A stretch of 64,000 nt of DNA from Paratinospora sagittata (Eukaryota; Streptophyta; Magnoliopsida; Ranunculales; Menispermaceae). Positions 38,901 through 53,813 of this stretch are shown one piece after another (positions within the stretch are counted from its first letter, which is position 1; the number at the start of each line of letters is the position of its first letter). The stretch covers positions 2,645,056-2,709,055 of the forward strand of contig CM069595.1 in the NCBI GenBank assembly GCA_035771175.1. Direction: 5' to 3'. Made by a program: the position numbers and the translations under genes. The notes beneath the pieces are model-generated. The model did no database searches. It had not been told where the DNA came from and saw nothing but the letters and a program-made list of their open reading frames with translations.

Positions 38901-39655
38901 TTCATCATGCATGGTGGAAGTAAGACAGCTTTTTTTTTTTTGTTAATGAATTTTCATTTCCTGTGTACGCTTGTTTTGTATGCTTATTACTCATCAGAAG
39001 CTTGTTAAATGGTTATGATAAAAATTGATAAAGGCCATCCAATTGATGCCATGTTTAGGAGATCAACATCATTAAATGCGCATCAATGTTGCTTCCTATA
39101 AATCTGATAAATTGTTTATTCTCCTTGATTGTGATCGAGATGCACACATATCAACTTGTAAAAGAAAATTGAGAACTAAAATCTTCTATCATGTTAATCT
39201 CCAAAGCCAGGCTCTTCTTCAATTGGAGAAGCATGCCATGTAAGGAACTATCAAATAATATAGGAAGTTCTAGATTGAAGAGGTTACTTTCCATCATTTT
39301 CTCGTATTTTGGTCTCGCAAATTTCAAAGAGCTCGAAACTCATGAAGATTTTTCATTTCAGCTAACTGTTTCTTATGAAGTGCCTCAAATTTTGGCTCCG
39401 GTGGCATCGGTAAGTTTTTTAGTTTAGTCCCTAGCTAGATGAAATTATTGGTTGACTTCCAAGTAAAACACTTCTATTCTTGAGAAGTGAAACTTCTACC
39501 TTTGATATGTTCTTTCTTTTGCTTGAACCAACACTAAGGAATGATTGTCTTTCGTTGTTGTCTTTCTTCAGGCCTTACAACCATTTCTTGAAGGCTTGCT
39601 GCTACGCGGTTTAAAACGGTTTGTGAAGGTCGCAAAAGACTACAAAGTAACTTGA
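32902..39655 (+). CDS. Plastid-type SRPBCC / polyketide cyclase-like lipid-transport protein (At4g01883-like)
   Basis: Seven exons: 32902-33158, 34239-34338, 37769-37864, 38278-38330, 38871-38919, 39362-39409 and 39572-39655. They give 228 residues, all in phase. The first ~80 residues are Ser/Thr/Arg-rich with almost no acidic residues, typical of a chloroplast transit peptide. The rest (about 85-228) is a START-like SRPBCC fold. Visible blocks are MEVDVPCSVAYKCYSDRE, IPRWMPFISSVK and LTVSYEVPQILAP. Such domains bind hydrophobic ligands in a helix-grip cavity; the ligand here is unknown. Intron 2 (34339-37768) is 3.4 kb because it holds a truncated LINE and tandem duplications. Intron 3 holds a MITE. 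A 47-bp duplication covers the last codons and stop. Confidence 0.85.
33655..33872 (+). mobile_element. tRNA-derived SINE copy in intron 1 of the SRPBCC gene
   Basis: An A-box-like TGGGCTCAAAGG at ~33665 and a B-box-like GGTTCAACTC at ~33722 are present. They are followed by GGGATTAATGGGTCAGGAGC and an A-rich end (AATAAAAAATAAAATAAAAA). It shares the same ordered blocks as 10855-11025 and appears more complete. Confidence 0.65.
35047..35546. repeat. 250-bp direct tandem duplication, about 99% identical
   Basis: Copies 35047-35296 and 35297-35546 both start ATGGTGGAATGATGAATG. Only about two substitutions were noticed (TATGGCAG versus TATGCCAG, and AGAATGTC versus AGAGTGTC). It lies inside intron 2 of the SRPBCC gene, and the near identity implies a recent event. 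Confidence 0.95.
35662..35751. repeat. 36-bp tandem repeat, 2.5 copies, abutting the LINE
   Basis: Units start ATAACTAGGTTTAT at 35662, 35698 and 35734. The third is cut off where LINE sequence begins near 35752. Confidence 0.9.
35752..37330 (+). mobile_element. 5'-truncated L1-type LINE (reverse-transcriptase C terminus, zf-RVT domain)
   Basis: An open frame from 35755 to 36846 encodes the C-terminal part of a plant LINE ORF2. It starts inside the RT thumb region (YLGLPLGGNP) and runs through the SRGQRLILIKLVL block. It ends in the zf-RVT domain (HHIWKVPIPTKIQVFGW, then the CCALC and DHIFF blocks). The frame is broken by a TGA at 36844-36846, immediately before the usual Cys. It then continues as CAYSLQVWQWD. 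A poly-A tail at ~37314-37330 marks the 3' end. The endonuclease and RT catalytic core are missing, so the copy is dead. It sits in sense orientation in a 3.4-kb intron. Confidence 0.88.
37575..37675 (-). repeat. Fourth copy of the GGTCGGCTACATG-type dispersed repeat, minus strand
   Basis: On the minus strand it shows CTCAAAAACTAAGCCC, ACATGGGTTGGCTATATGAA, CACTCCAATCTATCAAGGGC. This is the same order as the copies near 29.7 kb. Confidence 0.65.
37925..38208. mobile_element. Tourist-like (PIF/Harbinger) MITE, 284 bp
   Basis: The left end GGGCTCGTTTGGTGTGCA matches the reverse complement of the right end (GGGCTTGTTTGGTGCGCA) at all but two positions. The element is flanked on both sides by TTA (37922-37924 and 38209-38211), the target duplication typical of PIF/Harbinger. 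It has no coding capacity and sits in intron 3 of the SRPBCC gene, 60 bp past the exon. Confidence 0.85.
38770..38790. repeat. (GT)n microsatellite
   Basis: About nine GT units in intron 4 of the SRPBCC gene. Confidence 0.85.
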
Positions 39656-39713
39656 TTATTTAACCATTTGTGAAGGTCGCAAAAGAATACAAAGTAACTT
39701 GATTATTTAACTA
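39620..39713. repeat. 47-bp duplication spanning the stop codon of the SRPBCC gene
   Basis: Copies 39620-39666 and 39667-39713 start TTTGTGAAGGTCGCAAAAGA and differ at about one base. The first copy contains the last 11 codons and the TGA at 39653-39655. The second copy lies wholly in the 3' UTR. Confidence 0.95.
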
Positions 39714-40600
39714 TGTATTGTCACATTCAATTCTTGCAATAAAAGTATTTTTCGATTGATGAAATGGTGCATTCACATATTGTCCATGTATGAATTCAAA
39801 GAAACAAGAAGAAACAGCAGCTAACAGACCTACTGCTGCCCACGTATGTTTCTTGCATCAATTGATAGCTTTCCAAATTCTCACTAGTTACTTCACAATC
39901 TGTGCAGATATAGCCAAGGTTCATAATCAAAATGCAAAGATGCATTCCTTGTAGAAATCTCTCTACAATGGAAGTCTTCCATGAAATTTCCTGACACCTC
40001 TATCAGTTAAAATGCCATATACCACTGCAGCTGCATATTTGAAAACTTTAACTTTCTGGCAATCCAATTTATTGGACTTACAAGAAGTTTTAACATCTAG
40101 ATGTTGGCAACAAAATTTTAATAACTCTTGCCACAAGATAGTTGGGTACTCAACTTTCCGAGGCTAATTTTGTTAGATCCTACCATGGCATCATATACTA
40201 CCATTTCTAGTTCACTTCAATAATCAGACATGAAGCTTCTCTTTCCTTCTTCTCTGCAATTTCATGAAGGGCGTATCATTGTCTCCAAAGTTGAACAAAA
40301 TTAAATGAAACTCGGGTATTCTTTCAAAAAAATTGTTACACTAGTATTAATAGTGAATAATCCATGATTATATCATGATAGTGTTGTAAACGAAGTTACA
40401 ATGCAGTGCAACCCAATTTAAAATTTTAAATGCGCTCTTAAGAATTTTTTTCTGGGATGACATGCTCTAAAGAATTTAGACTAGTAAGCAACAGAGTTTT
40501 GGCCTTGGGAATACAAACCAGCCAAAATTATGGAATGAGAAGAAAACATTCCAAAAAGCCAGAACACAGAAGGGAAAATCATAAGAAACTAGCCACTCTT
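39714..40600. other. Convergent intergenic region
   Basis: Contains the 3' UTRs of the SRPBCC gene and the LPD gene. No gene, RNA or clear repeat was seen. Confidence 0.5.
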
Positions 40601-44040
<3,440 letters not shown>

Positions 44041-47000
44041 ATGGAGAAGGAACAGCTAATCCCTGTAAAAGAAGCTGTGCATAAGGTCCAGCTCTCGCTT
44101 CTCGAAGGAATCCGCCATGAAAACCAGCTTTTCGTTGCTGGATCTCTATTTTCCCGGGGTGACTACGAAGATGTTGTGAAAGAGCGATCAATCTCGAACA
44201 CCTGCGGTTATCCTCTCTGCAACAAGCGTTTAAAAGAGCAGGCTAAGAAAGGTCGCTACCGTATTTCTTTGAAGGAGCACAAGGTGTATGATCTTAGTGA
44301 GACTTACATGTTCTGTTCTTCTGGTTGTTTAATCAATAGTCGTGCTTTTGCGGGGACTTTGGAGGAGGAGAGGTGCTCGGTTCTGAATCCGGCGAAAATT
44401 GATGAGGTTTTGAAGTTGTTCGAGGATTTGAGCTTGGATAAGGACGAAGAATTGGGAGAGAATGTAGATTTAGGGTTTTCGGACTTGAGAATTGAGGAAA
44501 AAGTGAATGTGGACGCTGGTGAAGTGTCGTTGGAAGATTGGATGGGGCCGTCGAATGCAATAGAAGGTTATGTTCCGAATATAGATTTCAGCGCGAAGGC
44601 TTCAACTGGAGAGGGTGGCAAAGAAGGTGATCAATATGTCTATCATTTTCGTTGTTTGTTGATTGTGTTTATCTAGATTGAGAAAGTGTTTCTCTAATGT
44701 GTTTAGTTGCATTAGCTTACTCTCCAGCTTCTGCAATCACTTGAGCTTGATTCCATTTATGGTTTTAGACTTCTTCATTATGCAATGTGTGGAGTTTTAG
44801 ATATGTGCTTCGTTGTTGCTTCATTCTGGAGAAAACACAAGTGATCTTGCATTTACTGTTTCAGGATCTGAATCTATCAAAGCAAAACCAAAGAAGGGAA
44901 AAGGCAAGGTAGTTAGTGAAATGAACTTCACGAGTAGTATTATAGTTGGAGATCAATTTGGTGTTCCTAGATTTTCATATGGTCCTGAACTGAACGGTGA
45001 CAAGGAAAGAACAATAGAATCAAAACAAAATCAGTTTAGCACTCATGGAGCAACTTCAGCACCAATGCTGAATGGTTCTAAAACAAAATTGAAGGAATCA
45101 AAGTTGCAAGTGGGTGGAGTAGCCCCTGAACCACACTTTGGAGAACTTGAAATGTTTCATGGTACCATAAAAAATGTTTCTGATAGTGGTGTTGAGGAAT
45201 CAAAGCCTGAGGAATGTGGTGAGAAATTGGCTCTATCAATTGAAAGCACACTAAAATCTTCCATGAAGCCTTCTGGTGGGAAACACTTCTCCAGAAGTGT
45301 TTCATGGGCTGATGAAAGAAAAATTGATAACATGAGCAATGGTAATGTTCAAGAAATGGGCAATATATCACATAGTGTTAAGAGCTCAAGCAATTCAAGA
45401 GTGGGAGTTATTGATGGATGCTCGTGCCTTGCTTCAGAGGATGACTGTGAGCTTGCCCCAAATCAGGTGGCAAAAGTTGTTCCTTTTGGTGAATCTGATG
45501 TCACTAATGATGGTAACTCATTACCTATTATTGGTGCTTCTTGTTATTTTGTATGAGTGCTTGTGTTGGACTTTGTTTTTTCTGTGTCTTTCTATTTCTT
45601 TTGACTTTATTCTTTGGTTTCAAGAAGCTGGAACTATTATCTCACCACAACTGGATGCCAGAGAAGGTGATTCACAAAAGAATGAGGATGTAAGTGAACC
45701 ACTGGTGGTTCCTTTAGAGCTGCCAAAGAAGCCTGACAATCCAATTTCTGAGTCATTTGATGTCAAGGATTTCAGGTTTGTAGTACTTTGATTGGGGCTT
45801 TATATCATCCAGTTGAAACAACTGCCTTAGCAGATTTATAGGACCTATAGAACTTTTCTAACATAGGATATATCTTCTTTGAATTGAATGAAGCTGCAGA
45901 ACATCCCCTGCAGTGGAGAAACAACAACCTATCACTTTAAAAGATTCTGTTCACAAACTCCAGCTCTCCCTTCTTGAAGGCATCCACCATGAAAACCAGC
46001 TCTCAGCAGCTCAATCTCTAATCACTCGAAGTGATTATGATGATGTTGTGACTAAGCGATCACTTACTAACATATGTGGTTATCCTCTCTGTAATAATCC
46101 TCTACCTACAGAGTCGCTGCAGAAGGATCACTGCCGCATTTCTCTGAAACAAAGCAAGGGACACAATCCTAGAGAGACTAAAATGTTTTGTTCCACTGGT
46201 TGTGCTGCTAATAGTAGGGCTTTTTCGGGGAGGTTGCGGGTTAAGAGATGCTTGGCTTATAATTCCTCAAAAATTAATGAGATTTTGAAGTTGTTTGGGG
46301 AGCTAGGTTTGCATGAAAAGGAGGATTCAGGAAAGAACAGTGATTTACAAGAGTTGAAAATAGATGAAAAGGTGAGTGTCAAGGTTGGGAATGTGCTATT
46401 GGAGGACTGTATTCCATTCGATTCAATTGGAGGATGCATTCCTGAAGTAGACTGTGTCTTAAAGCCTTTGCCTTGTGGATATGGAAAGGGAGGTAAAACA
46501 TAATATTTTTTATTTTCCTAATCAAACTTAACTAAGGAACACCCCCAACCCCACCCCCCCTCTCCCAAAAAAAAAAAAAAAAAGAGAAAAGAAAAGGCTG
46601 TGTCTTCCATTGATTGGTTCCATCTCCATCAAGCAATATATGAACTTAGGTCTTAGGAGCCTTTTCTCTGGGCAACATAGGAGTAAATGAACATTTCTTG
46701 TTGCAGGTGCTGAATCCAATAATGGAAGGCTGCAGCAGAAGGGAAAAGGCAAGGTAGTGAATGAGATGGATCCTAGTAGTACCATATCAGCCAGAGATCA
46801 ATATGCTGGATTAAAAATGGAAGGTATTGCCAAACAGAATGGTTCTGAGAAGAGAAAGGATGAATCAAAACATAATCAGTTTAGCAATTATGAAGCAACT
46901 CTGGCTCGTGTGCACAATGTTTCAGAAGAAAAATTAAAGGAGTCTAAGGTGGGATCAAGTAGAACAGCTGAGGAAACTAAGTTTGGAAAACAAGAAATAT

Positions 47001-49677
47001 TTCATGTTCCCACCCAAAATGGAGATGATAGGGCTGTTGAGGAATCAGAGCCAGAGGTATCTATTGAGGAAACAACTCAGTTGAATGTAACTACACTAAA
47101 ATCTTCTCTAAGGTCCTCTGGCAGAGCAAAGAGATTGTCCCGAAGCGTAACTTGGGCTGATGAAAAAAAAGTTAATGACACAGGCAGTGGCGATCTCTGC
47201 ACATTTCAGGAGATTGGTGTAATACATGATACTGTTGAGAGCTCTAGGAATTCAAATGTGGAAGACGTTGATGACTCTTTACGTCTTGCTTCTGCAGAAG
47301 TATGTGCGCTTGCATTGAGCCAGGCAGCAGATGCTATTTCTTCTGGTGAATTTGAAATCACAGATGCTGGTAAATCTAACTGGCCTATTTTCTCTTGTTT
47401 TCTTAAGTTAGTCTTGTGTGACTGAATTCATTTTTAGCTGAGCTTTTTTGTTTATTCATTATCTCTCTCTTTCTTCTGCATTGGTTCTATAGTATCTGAT
47501 GCTGGAATCATTATCTTGCCACAACTGCATGATTATGATGGAGAATCTCAAGAGGATGCCAATGTGCTTGAGCCAGAGACAGATCCTTTGAAGTTGTCAG
47601 ACAAACCTGTTGTCTGCAATTCCAAGTTATTTAATGCTGAGGATTCATGGTATGATGCTCCTCCAGAAGGCTTCAGTTTAACTGTAAGTTTTCTGTGTGC
47701 GATATGGATAAATCCTTTCTAAATTGCTTTTCCCTGTGAAAATCATTTGTGAATCTAGAAAATGGTTCAATATTTGAAGGTTTGTTTTTTTTATTTGCTT
47801 CAGTTATCATCATTTGCAACCATGTGGGCAGCACTTTTTGGGTGGATTACATCATCTTCTCTGGCTTATATATATAGGCAGGATGCAAGTTTCCATGAAG
47901 AATTTATACTGGTCAATGGAAAGGAGTATCCTCGCAAAACCTTTTTGAGTGATGGCCGATCTTCTGAAATCAAGCAAAGTCTAGCTGGTGTTCTAGCTCG
48001 CACCGTGCCGGAGTTAGTTACAGAACTGAGGCTGAGAGTACCATTATCTACGCTAGAGCATGGAATGGTATTCACTTAGAAATTTTTTATTTTACTCTTT
48101 ACTGTTGAGGACACTTGCCAAGGTTTGAAAGGGAACTAAAAAGGAGAAAAAGGATACAAAATTGAAAAGATATAACAAAAAATAGATAATCCTCTTGAAG
48201 CAGAAATTCATCTCACCAAATACCAAAATCCTTAAAAGGATAGATTGAAATTTCATGGTCCTCCCCTTGTGGTGGCATCTTGAACATCACCAAACAACTC
48301 AAATAAAAGGAGAAGACATAAAGAAAATAGAAAAAGAACCAATATAACTTTCTTGCAATAGTGGGCAACCTAAGTAAAATTGATAAATTGAGTAAATTGA
48401 TTTTGGGAATTTACCTACTATAATGATAATTGATTCTGTGAATTCACATATCCAATATGTCAGTGAACAGTTTTGTAGATTTTTATGTTTTTGCTTGTGT
48501 AATGTTGGACTAAAGAACAGCCACTGTGTTAGCCATGATTCCCTGCTGCAGTTATTCCATGAAATAGTGTTTTTAAAATTTAATATAATGAACAATAATT
48601 TGAGTTTTTGAAGTACTTGAGCAAAGATAAGATATAACTCCTTTTTGTTTGATTGATGATATATACAATTCTCTCTAGTATGAAGGCCTCATATTTATTT
48701 CTTAGTACATTTGTTCTGGAGTTGGCCTTGTTAAATATCCCAAAGAACATGTTCAAGATGGATTTCTCATTGCCTATTACGCCAGACACTCTTATGCATT
48801 TGCTAAATGAATCAGCTGTCTAGGCTTTTCCATTTAATCTTTACTTGAAATTCAGAAATAAGCAATTAGAGTATTTTTCTAACATTTTGGGAAGATAGGG
48901 GAGTTGAAGGAATTAGGTAATTGTGATTACATCCCTCTTTCATAATTTGCTTTAATTCAGAGATGACTGTTACACTTACAACGAACGAGTAGGGCAGCTA
49001 GAAGACAGGCATGTGGCATGATTGGATCTAATTAGGAAATTCTTTCTGCAGGAGTGTTTGCTGGATACAATGTCATTTATGGATCCACTGCCATCACTTG
49101 GAACAGAACAGTGGCATGTGCTTGCCCTATTGTTTATTGATGCTCTTTCTGTGTGTAGAATTCCTGGACTTGTTCCATATATGACAAGCATGAGGGTGCT
49201 ACTACACAAGGTATGATTAAAGGGAAAGATCCTAATGACATTTTGATCTGATTGTTTATACATTCAGTTTCAGTAAAATATATTCTTCCACCTGAATGTG
49301 TACATCTTGCTCAAGGTGGAACTTGGTTAGTTCTAGAATTTCGAGTAATTTATTTCCTAATTGAGGTTTTTTTTGTGCTTGTTGTCAGTCAGCCTATGAT
49401 AGCATCCACCCCTGAAAGATTAGATGTATGATCACAATAAACTTCAAATTTACAGGAATCTAAATTGTCTTTCCCTCTAGTGTATGGGTTTTATGAATTC
49501 ATTTCCATGCTTATATATGATTAGTTGTGCAGATGATGATATGTTCTTAACCCTGTTTGTTCTACAAAATAGGTGTTGCAAAGTGCTCGAGTAACTTGGG
49601 AAGAGTATGAGAGTATGAAAGACATTATAATTCCACTTGGTCGTCGACCACAGTTCTCAGCACAGAGTGGTGGTTAA
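44041..49677 (+). CDS. RPAP2: RPAP2/RTR1-type RNA polymerase II CTD phosphatase homolog (RIMA-like) with duplicated N-terminal half
   Basis: Nine exons: 44041-44626, 44865-45512, 45625-45775, 45900-46492, 46707-47369, 47493-47683, 47804-48067, 49052-49210 and 49573-49677. They join in phase to 1119 residues. Two RTR1 zinc domains are present, with C55/C60/C92/C96 and C521/C526/C559/C563 (CGYPLC ... FCSxGC). Each is followed by a polar linker ending near an SRSV(S/T)WADE motif. Only the second copy continues into the C-terminal region (FATMWAALFGWI ... WEEYESMKD). RPAP2 proteins dephosphorylate the Pol II CTD and help assemble and import Pol II. The plant homolog works with IYO in the onset of differentiation. 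The usual family protein has one RTR1 domain and roughly 650-750 residues. Two separate genes are possible, but the second copy has GTG where the first has ATG, and exon 3 splices into it in frame. Confidence 0.85.
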
Positions 49678-50519
49678 TTAAACACATAAACAATAAATCA
49701 GTGACACACTGATGAAGCGTGTAGCAAAGGTTTTAAGAAGCTCATGCTGTTACCATCCAGGTCACTGCAACTTCTTTGAACAGAGCATACACTCAGTAGG
49801 CAAATGTTTGGTTCGTTGCTTTGGTCAAGCTGGGGCACATATGTATAGGTTCTGTTTACATAACAATGTTGTAGGAAAGGTTCTTGCATGTCTGCTATTT
49901 CCATTGGAATTACGAAAGAGCAAATTTTGAGCAGTGCCGTTTGCAAGAGTAGGCTATAGTTTTTGTCTTATAGTTTTGCTTTTGTGGTTGTTTACAAAAC
50001 CCATTTAAAGTTAATTTGAAATTTTGTTACAGGTACAAACTGATTTTCCTCAGCTTCAGAATGCCACAAGAATCTTCAATAAGGTAGTCAGAAAACCATC
50101 GATGCAAAGAATTACTTACACGTATTTTGTTAATAAATCTAATTTCATGTCCAAGATCGTAATAACTAATCATCACATATCGAATTAAGATGACGTAAAA
50201 TATCATACTAAACGAATGGTGGCACATCACAAAAGAATAAAAAGAAAAAGAAAAAGTTATCTCCAAGTACTGTCAAGGAATGATGAAGGTGTGCAATTGG
50301 GAGACGCTACCGGCGTCCTCTTCGCAAATAACAACCAAGTGCAATAAAGAACACCTAACTGCGGCTCTGACAAGTGACACCCCCCTAAATCCGGCTTAGC
50401 TTACTATGTACATCACGCGCAACTACGTGTTACAAAACTTCAATATGGTGTCTCAACGCCCCCACCACTCTAGAGAAATACGTATTATCACTCCCACGTA
50501 TCAATAATATTTAACAAAT
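49678..50519. other. Convergent intergenic region
   Basis: 3' UTRs of the RPAP2-like gene (plus) and PP2C gene (minus). No further feature was seen. Confidence 0.5.
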
Positions 50520-53500
50520 TCACATTCGGCCATCGTTGTCAAGCAAGCTCTGCAGATTACACATTGCCTCCGTCCTGATGCTGCAGCACCTTAATCTCGG
50601 CTGCTGAGGTGAAGGTTCCCTGTGTTCCAGAGAAGAGAAGCAAACAACTATCACAGTAAGGTTGTCAAAGGTGTTGAGCCTCAGTGCCTCCATAACAAGG
50701 TCTCTAGCACACTGCTCTGGATTGTCATGCCGCCGGAGGCCCCGGCGAACAATGCTAACAGCTTGTTGGCTCGACATGACATCCCAGATCCCATCACAAG
50801 CAATGATGAGGAATTCATCATCTTCGGTAAGAAGAACCTGCCGAAAATCTGGTTCTGCAATGAGGGGTGAGGAAGAGCCACGGGGAAGCTTCATGTCCCA
50901 GTCCCCCAGGGCCCTTGTGACATTGAGTATGCCATTAAGATATCCATCATCTATATATCCACCCGACTCCTCAACCCTCTTCCTCTCCGGAACAAAGATG
51001 GGTCTGTGGTCCTGAGACATCTCGACTGCCTCTCCTCTCCGGCACAGAACTGCTCGACAGTCGCCAGCATTGGCTACAAATAGAAGTCTGTAACAAGCAC
51101 AGGGCAAAAATGAGAAGAGAAGCATGAATAATGGATCATTCTTTAAGAATGGATTCCCATCCTTCCAACTTTTAGTGACTCTAAATGAAAGACGCAACTA
51201 ATACATGACACACAGAAGGAATGGTTTTGTGTAAACTAACATTTATATGATGTCATAAAACCTTTAGCAAGTCCCTGGGCTTGCAAGTTCTTATAAAGGC
51301 AACTGTGCCTTGTTTATCAATTAGGGGTCTGTAATCTTTTCTTGGTTCCTAATATATATAGGGGACATGTAAGCATGCATCATTCTCCTATCTAACTTTA
51401 ATTAAATACCCTATTAGACTTCGGACAATACCATTAACAAGTAGGAAAGTAACATCAACTGGGAATTGAGACTTTAGCAAAAATGAACCTTCCAAGTATC
51501 AAAGCAGTCAAAGCAGTAGTTCCTGATGAACTGCTAACCACGCAGTCATCAGCCAAAGCAAGATCAGCAAGAAGGAATGATTTACGTAATGAATCTTCAA
51601 CCTCTTGCAAAAAGATATCATCAGCTTCAGATGCCTGTGGGAAATCCACATCCTCAAAAAATAACCTAGTAACATTTTTCCTTATAAATGCTGCAGCATC
51701 AGGGCCTCCATGACCATCAAATACCTGCATCAAATATTCAATTTCATCAGTAACATAAGAAGTGGTTTAGATGAAATAAAACAGGATGCAACGGAGGTGC
51801 AACACCAAAGACTGTTACCCCATAAAAAGCACTTGGAGTAGGGCCCCTGAAAAGTGATCCCAGGTGCTTGGATAAATCATCAATCCGTACGTGTTCATCT
51901 TCCATGAATCTCCGGGGTCCAATGTCGGCAAAGCTTCCAGAACGGATACATGGGAAAAATTGTAGAACAGCTGCTTCTACGGTTCCATCTGACTTGGTAT
52001 CAGAAGGCCTCACATCCTGGACATATAAAGTAGATAACTTCAGTTTTCCCCCTATAGAAATTTCATATCACATCACAGATTATACCTTGTTCAAGGACCA
52101 TATCCACACACAAAGAACATCCACATATAAGAGTCCAAAGTTATACTTAGCACCAACATTCTGAAGGTACAAAGACATTAGATGTTATAGAACAACATAC
52201 TCTCAACCTACAACTAACCTCAACTCAACAGAGGCTTCTCCAAATAACATGGCATCAGCTTCACAAAACTGCTTCTTCCACCCCACTCCAGTAAGAGCTA
52301 AATTCTTAATTATATTACAAATTAGACACAAAAAAATAAAAGTAAAGAAAAGAAAAGGAAAGAAACTGCTTTTCTTTCAACTTTCCCTTGGATAAGAAGC
52401 AACAATCGGTCCAAGCCTTAATTTCGCTTATGAAGGCCTCGAATTTTGCTCTTGGCTTTAGGATGATGAAAAATTGGAATGGTCATCAACTCTATGTTTG
52501 AAGGTAAGAGTTCCCATCTCCTCTTCGCCTTAGAGGAATGATGTTTGTATCCTGTCTAACTTTAGACTCTCAAATCCATATCACCGTACAATGAATACAA
52601 TAATGGGACTCATCTTTCCAACTCCGGCTTTTCTATATCTTTTAACTTGGCTTGCAGGCCCCTCCAGATCTGACTTTTAACTACTTTCAATCTAAGTGAC
52701 ACCTCGGACAAATGCTCCTAAAGTTCCCAAATCATGCACTTTGCATATCCTTTCATCTGATTATAAAATTGAAACCCTTCCTATAAGCAGATGCTCGGGG
52801 ACCAGAGGTCAAAAGAAAAATTCTCAATGCAAGAAAAAGATGCCTAGGAAGGACGTTTCCTATGGAAATGGGCAAACAGTCTTTCAAGGAAAGCAATTCC
52901 TGCTGTCATAATTTTCAACAACATAGCTAATACACCATAAGCAAGCAACCGATGAGAATTTCTGTTGTATTCTTCAGTATAGATAAACATAAAAAATAAG
53001 GTGTAGGTAAGAGTCTATTTTATTGTCATCAAATACGGTTTATAACTTTATCATAAGCCATCTGGGCCAAATTCCCCCTCTTATCATTTGGTTCTGCACT
53101 TCTAATGAATTCCACAATCACGATTAAAGACATGTTCGGGAGAAATTGGATGGATTAAATCACTAATACGAAAACTAAACGTAGTCCAGGCAAGAAGACC
53201 AAGGTAGAATCAAAACCAGAGACAGAAAAAAACACAAACAGTCTTGAATACAGAAGAAAAAAAAAATCCTAAATCTGCTAACTACACAGCTCGATTTACC
53301 TCCATAGAAAGATTACCAAAGTACTAATATCTGATAAAAAAAATAAAAAAATAAAAATAAAAACCTTGTTTATCATGTTCTCTTGTTCTAATCGAAGAAA
53401 ATACGCAAAAGAAAAAAGCTTAATCCTCTAAAATCCATACATCCAGAACCCTAACTCAAGAGTCAACGAAAAGTTCTTGCAACGAAAAATAAAATAAAAT

Positions 53501-53555
53501 AAAATAAAAAAACAAAACCGAATTATCCAACAGAAAATAACATCAAAATCAAAGA

Positions 53556-53588
<33 letters not shown>

Positions 53589-53813
53589 AAAAAAAAACAA
53601 CAACAACAACGACGACAACAAAACCCCAACAATCCATCACAAAAAGATCAAAACCAAACAACAACTCACATCTTCAACGCAAGAAACATCATCAGTCGAA
53701 TCTGAACGCACGTCTCCGATCCTCTCTAGATCGCTTCCTTTAGACACACAATTATAAGAAACATCCAAAACACGGACGACGTTCTGATGAAATTCCGCCG
53801 ATTCTGCTACCAT
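50520..53813 (-). CDS. Protein phosphatase 2C (PP2C49/27-like)
   Basis: Four minus-strand exons: 53670-53813, 51819-52016, 51489-51724 and 50520-51087. They give 381 residues. The PPM-family metal and catalytic motifs are intact: FMEDEH around residue 85, FDGHGG at 116-121, [15 protein letters not shown] with Asp291, and DN at 334-335. It is a Mn/Mg-dependent Ser/Thr phosphatase, with closest resemblance to Arabidopsis At3g62260. The start at 53813 has a good context (GAGATGG) and gives MVAE, as in relatives. An in-frame ATG at 53873 would add 20 residues in a weak context. Intron 1 (52017-53669) contains a (CAA)n tract. There is no ABA-coreceptor clade A signature. The physiological target is unknown. 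Confidence 0.94.
53560..53612. repeat. (CAA)n microsatellite in PP2C intron 1
   Basis: Runs of CAA/AAC units interrupted by an A run. The antisense valine-rich ORF here is an artefact of it. Confidence 0.9.

Noticed and set aside
45913..46503. Separate RPAP2 gene starting at 45913
   Set aside because: That frame begins with GTG, has no ATG, and is preceded by a good acceptor that joins it in frame to the upstream exons.
53428..53664. Valine-rich hydrophobic ORF on the minus strand
   Set aside because: Produced by the (CAA)n microsatellite in an intron of the PP2C gene.
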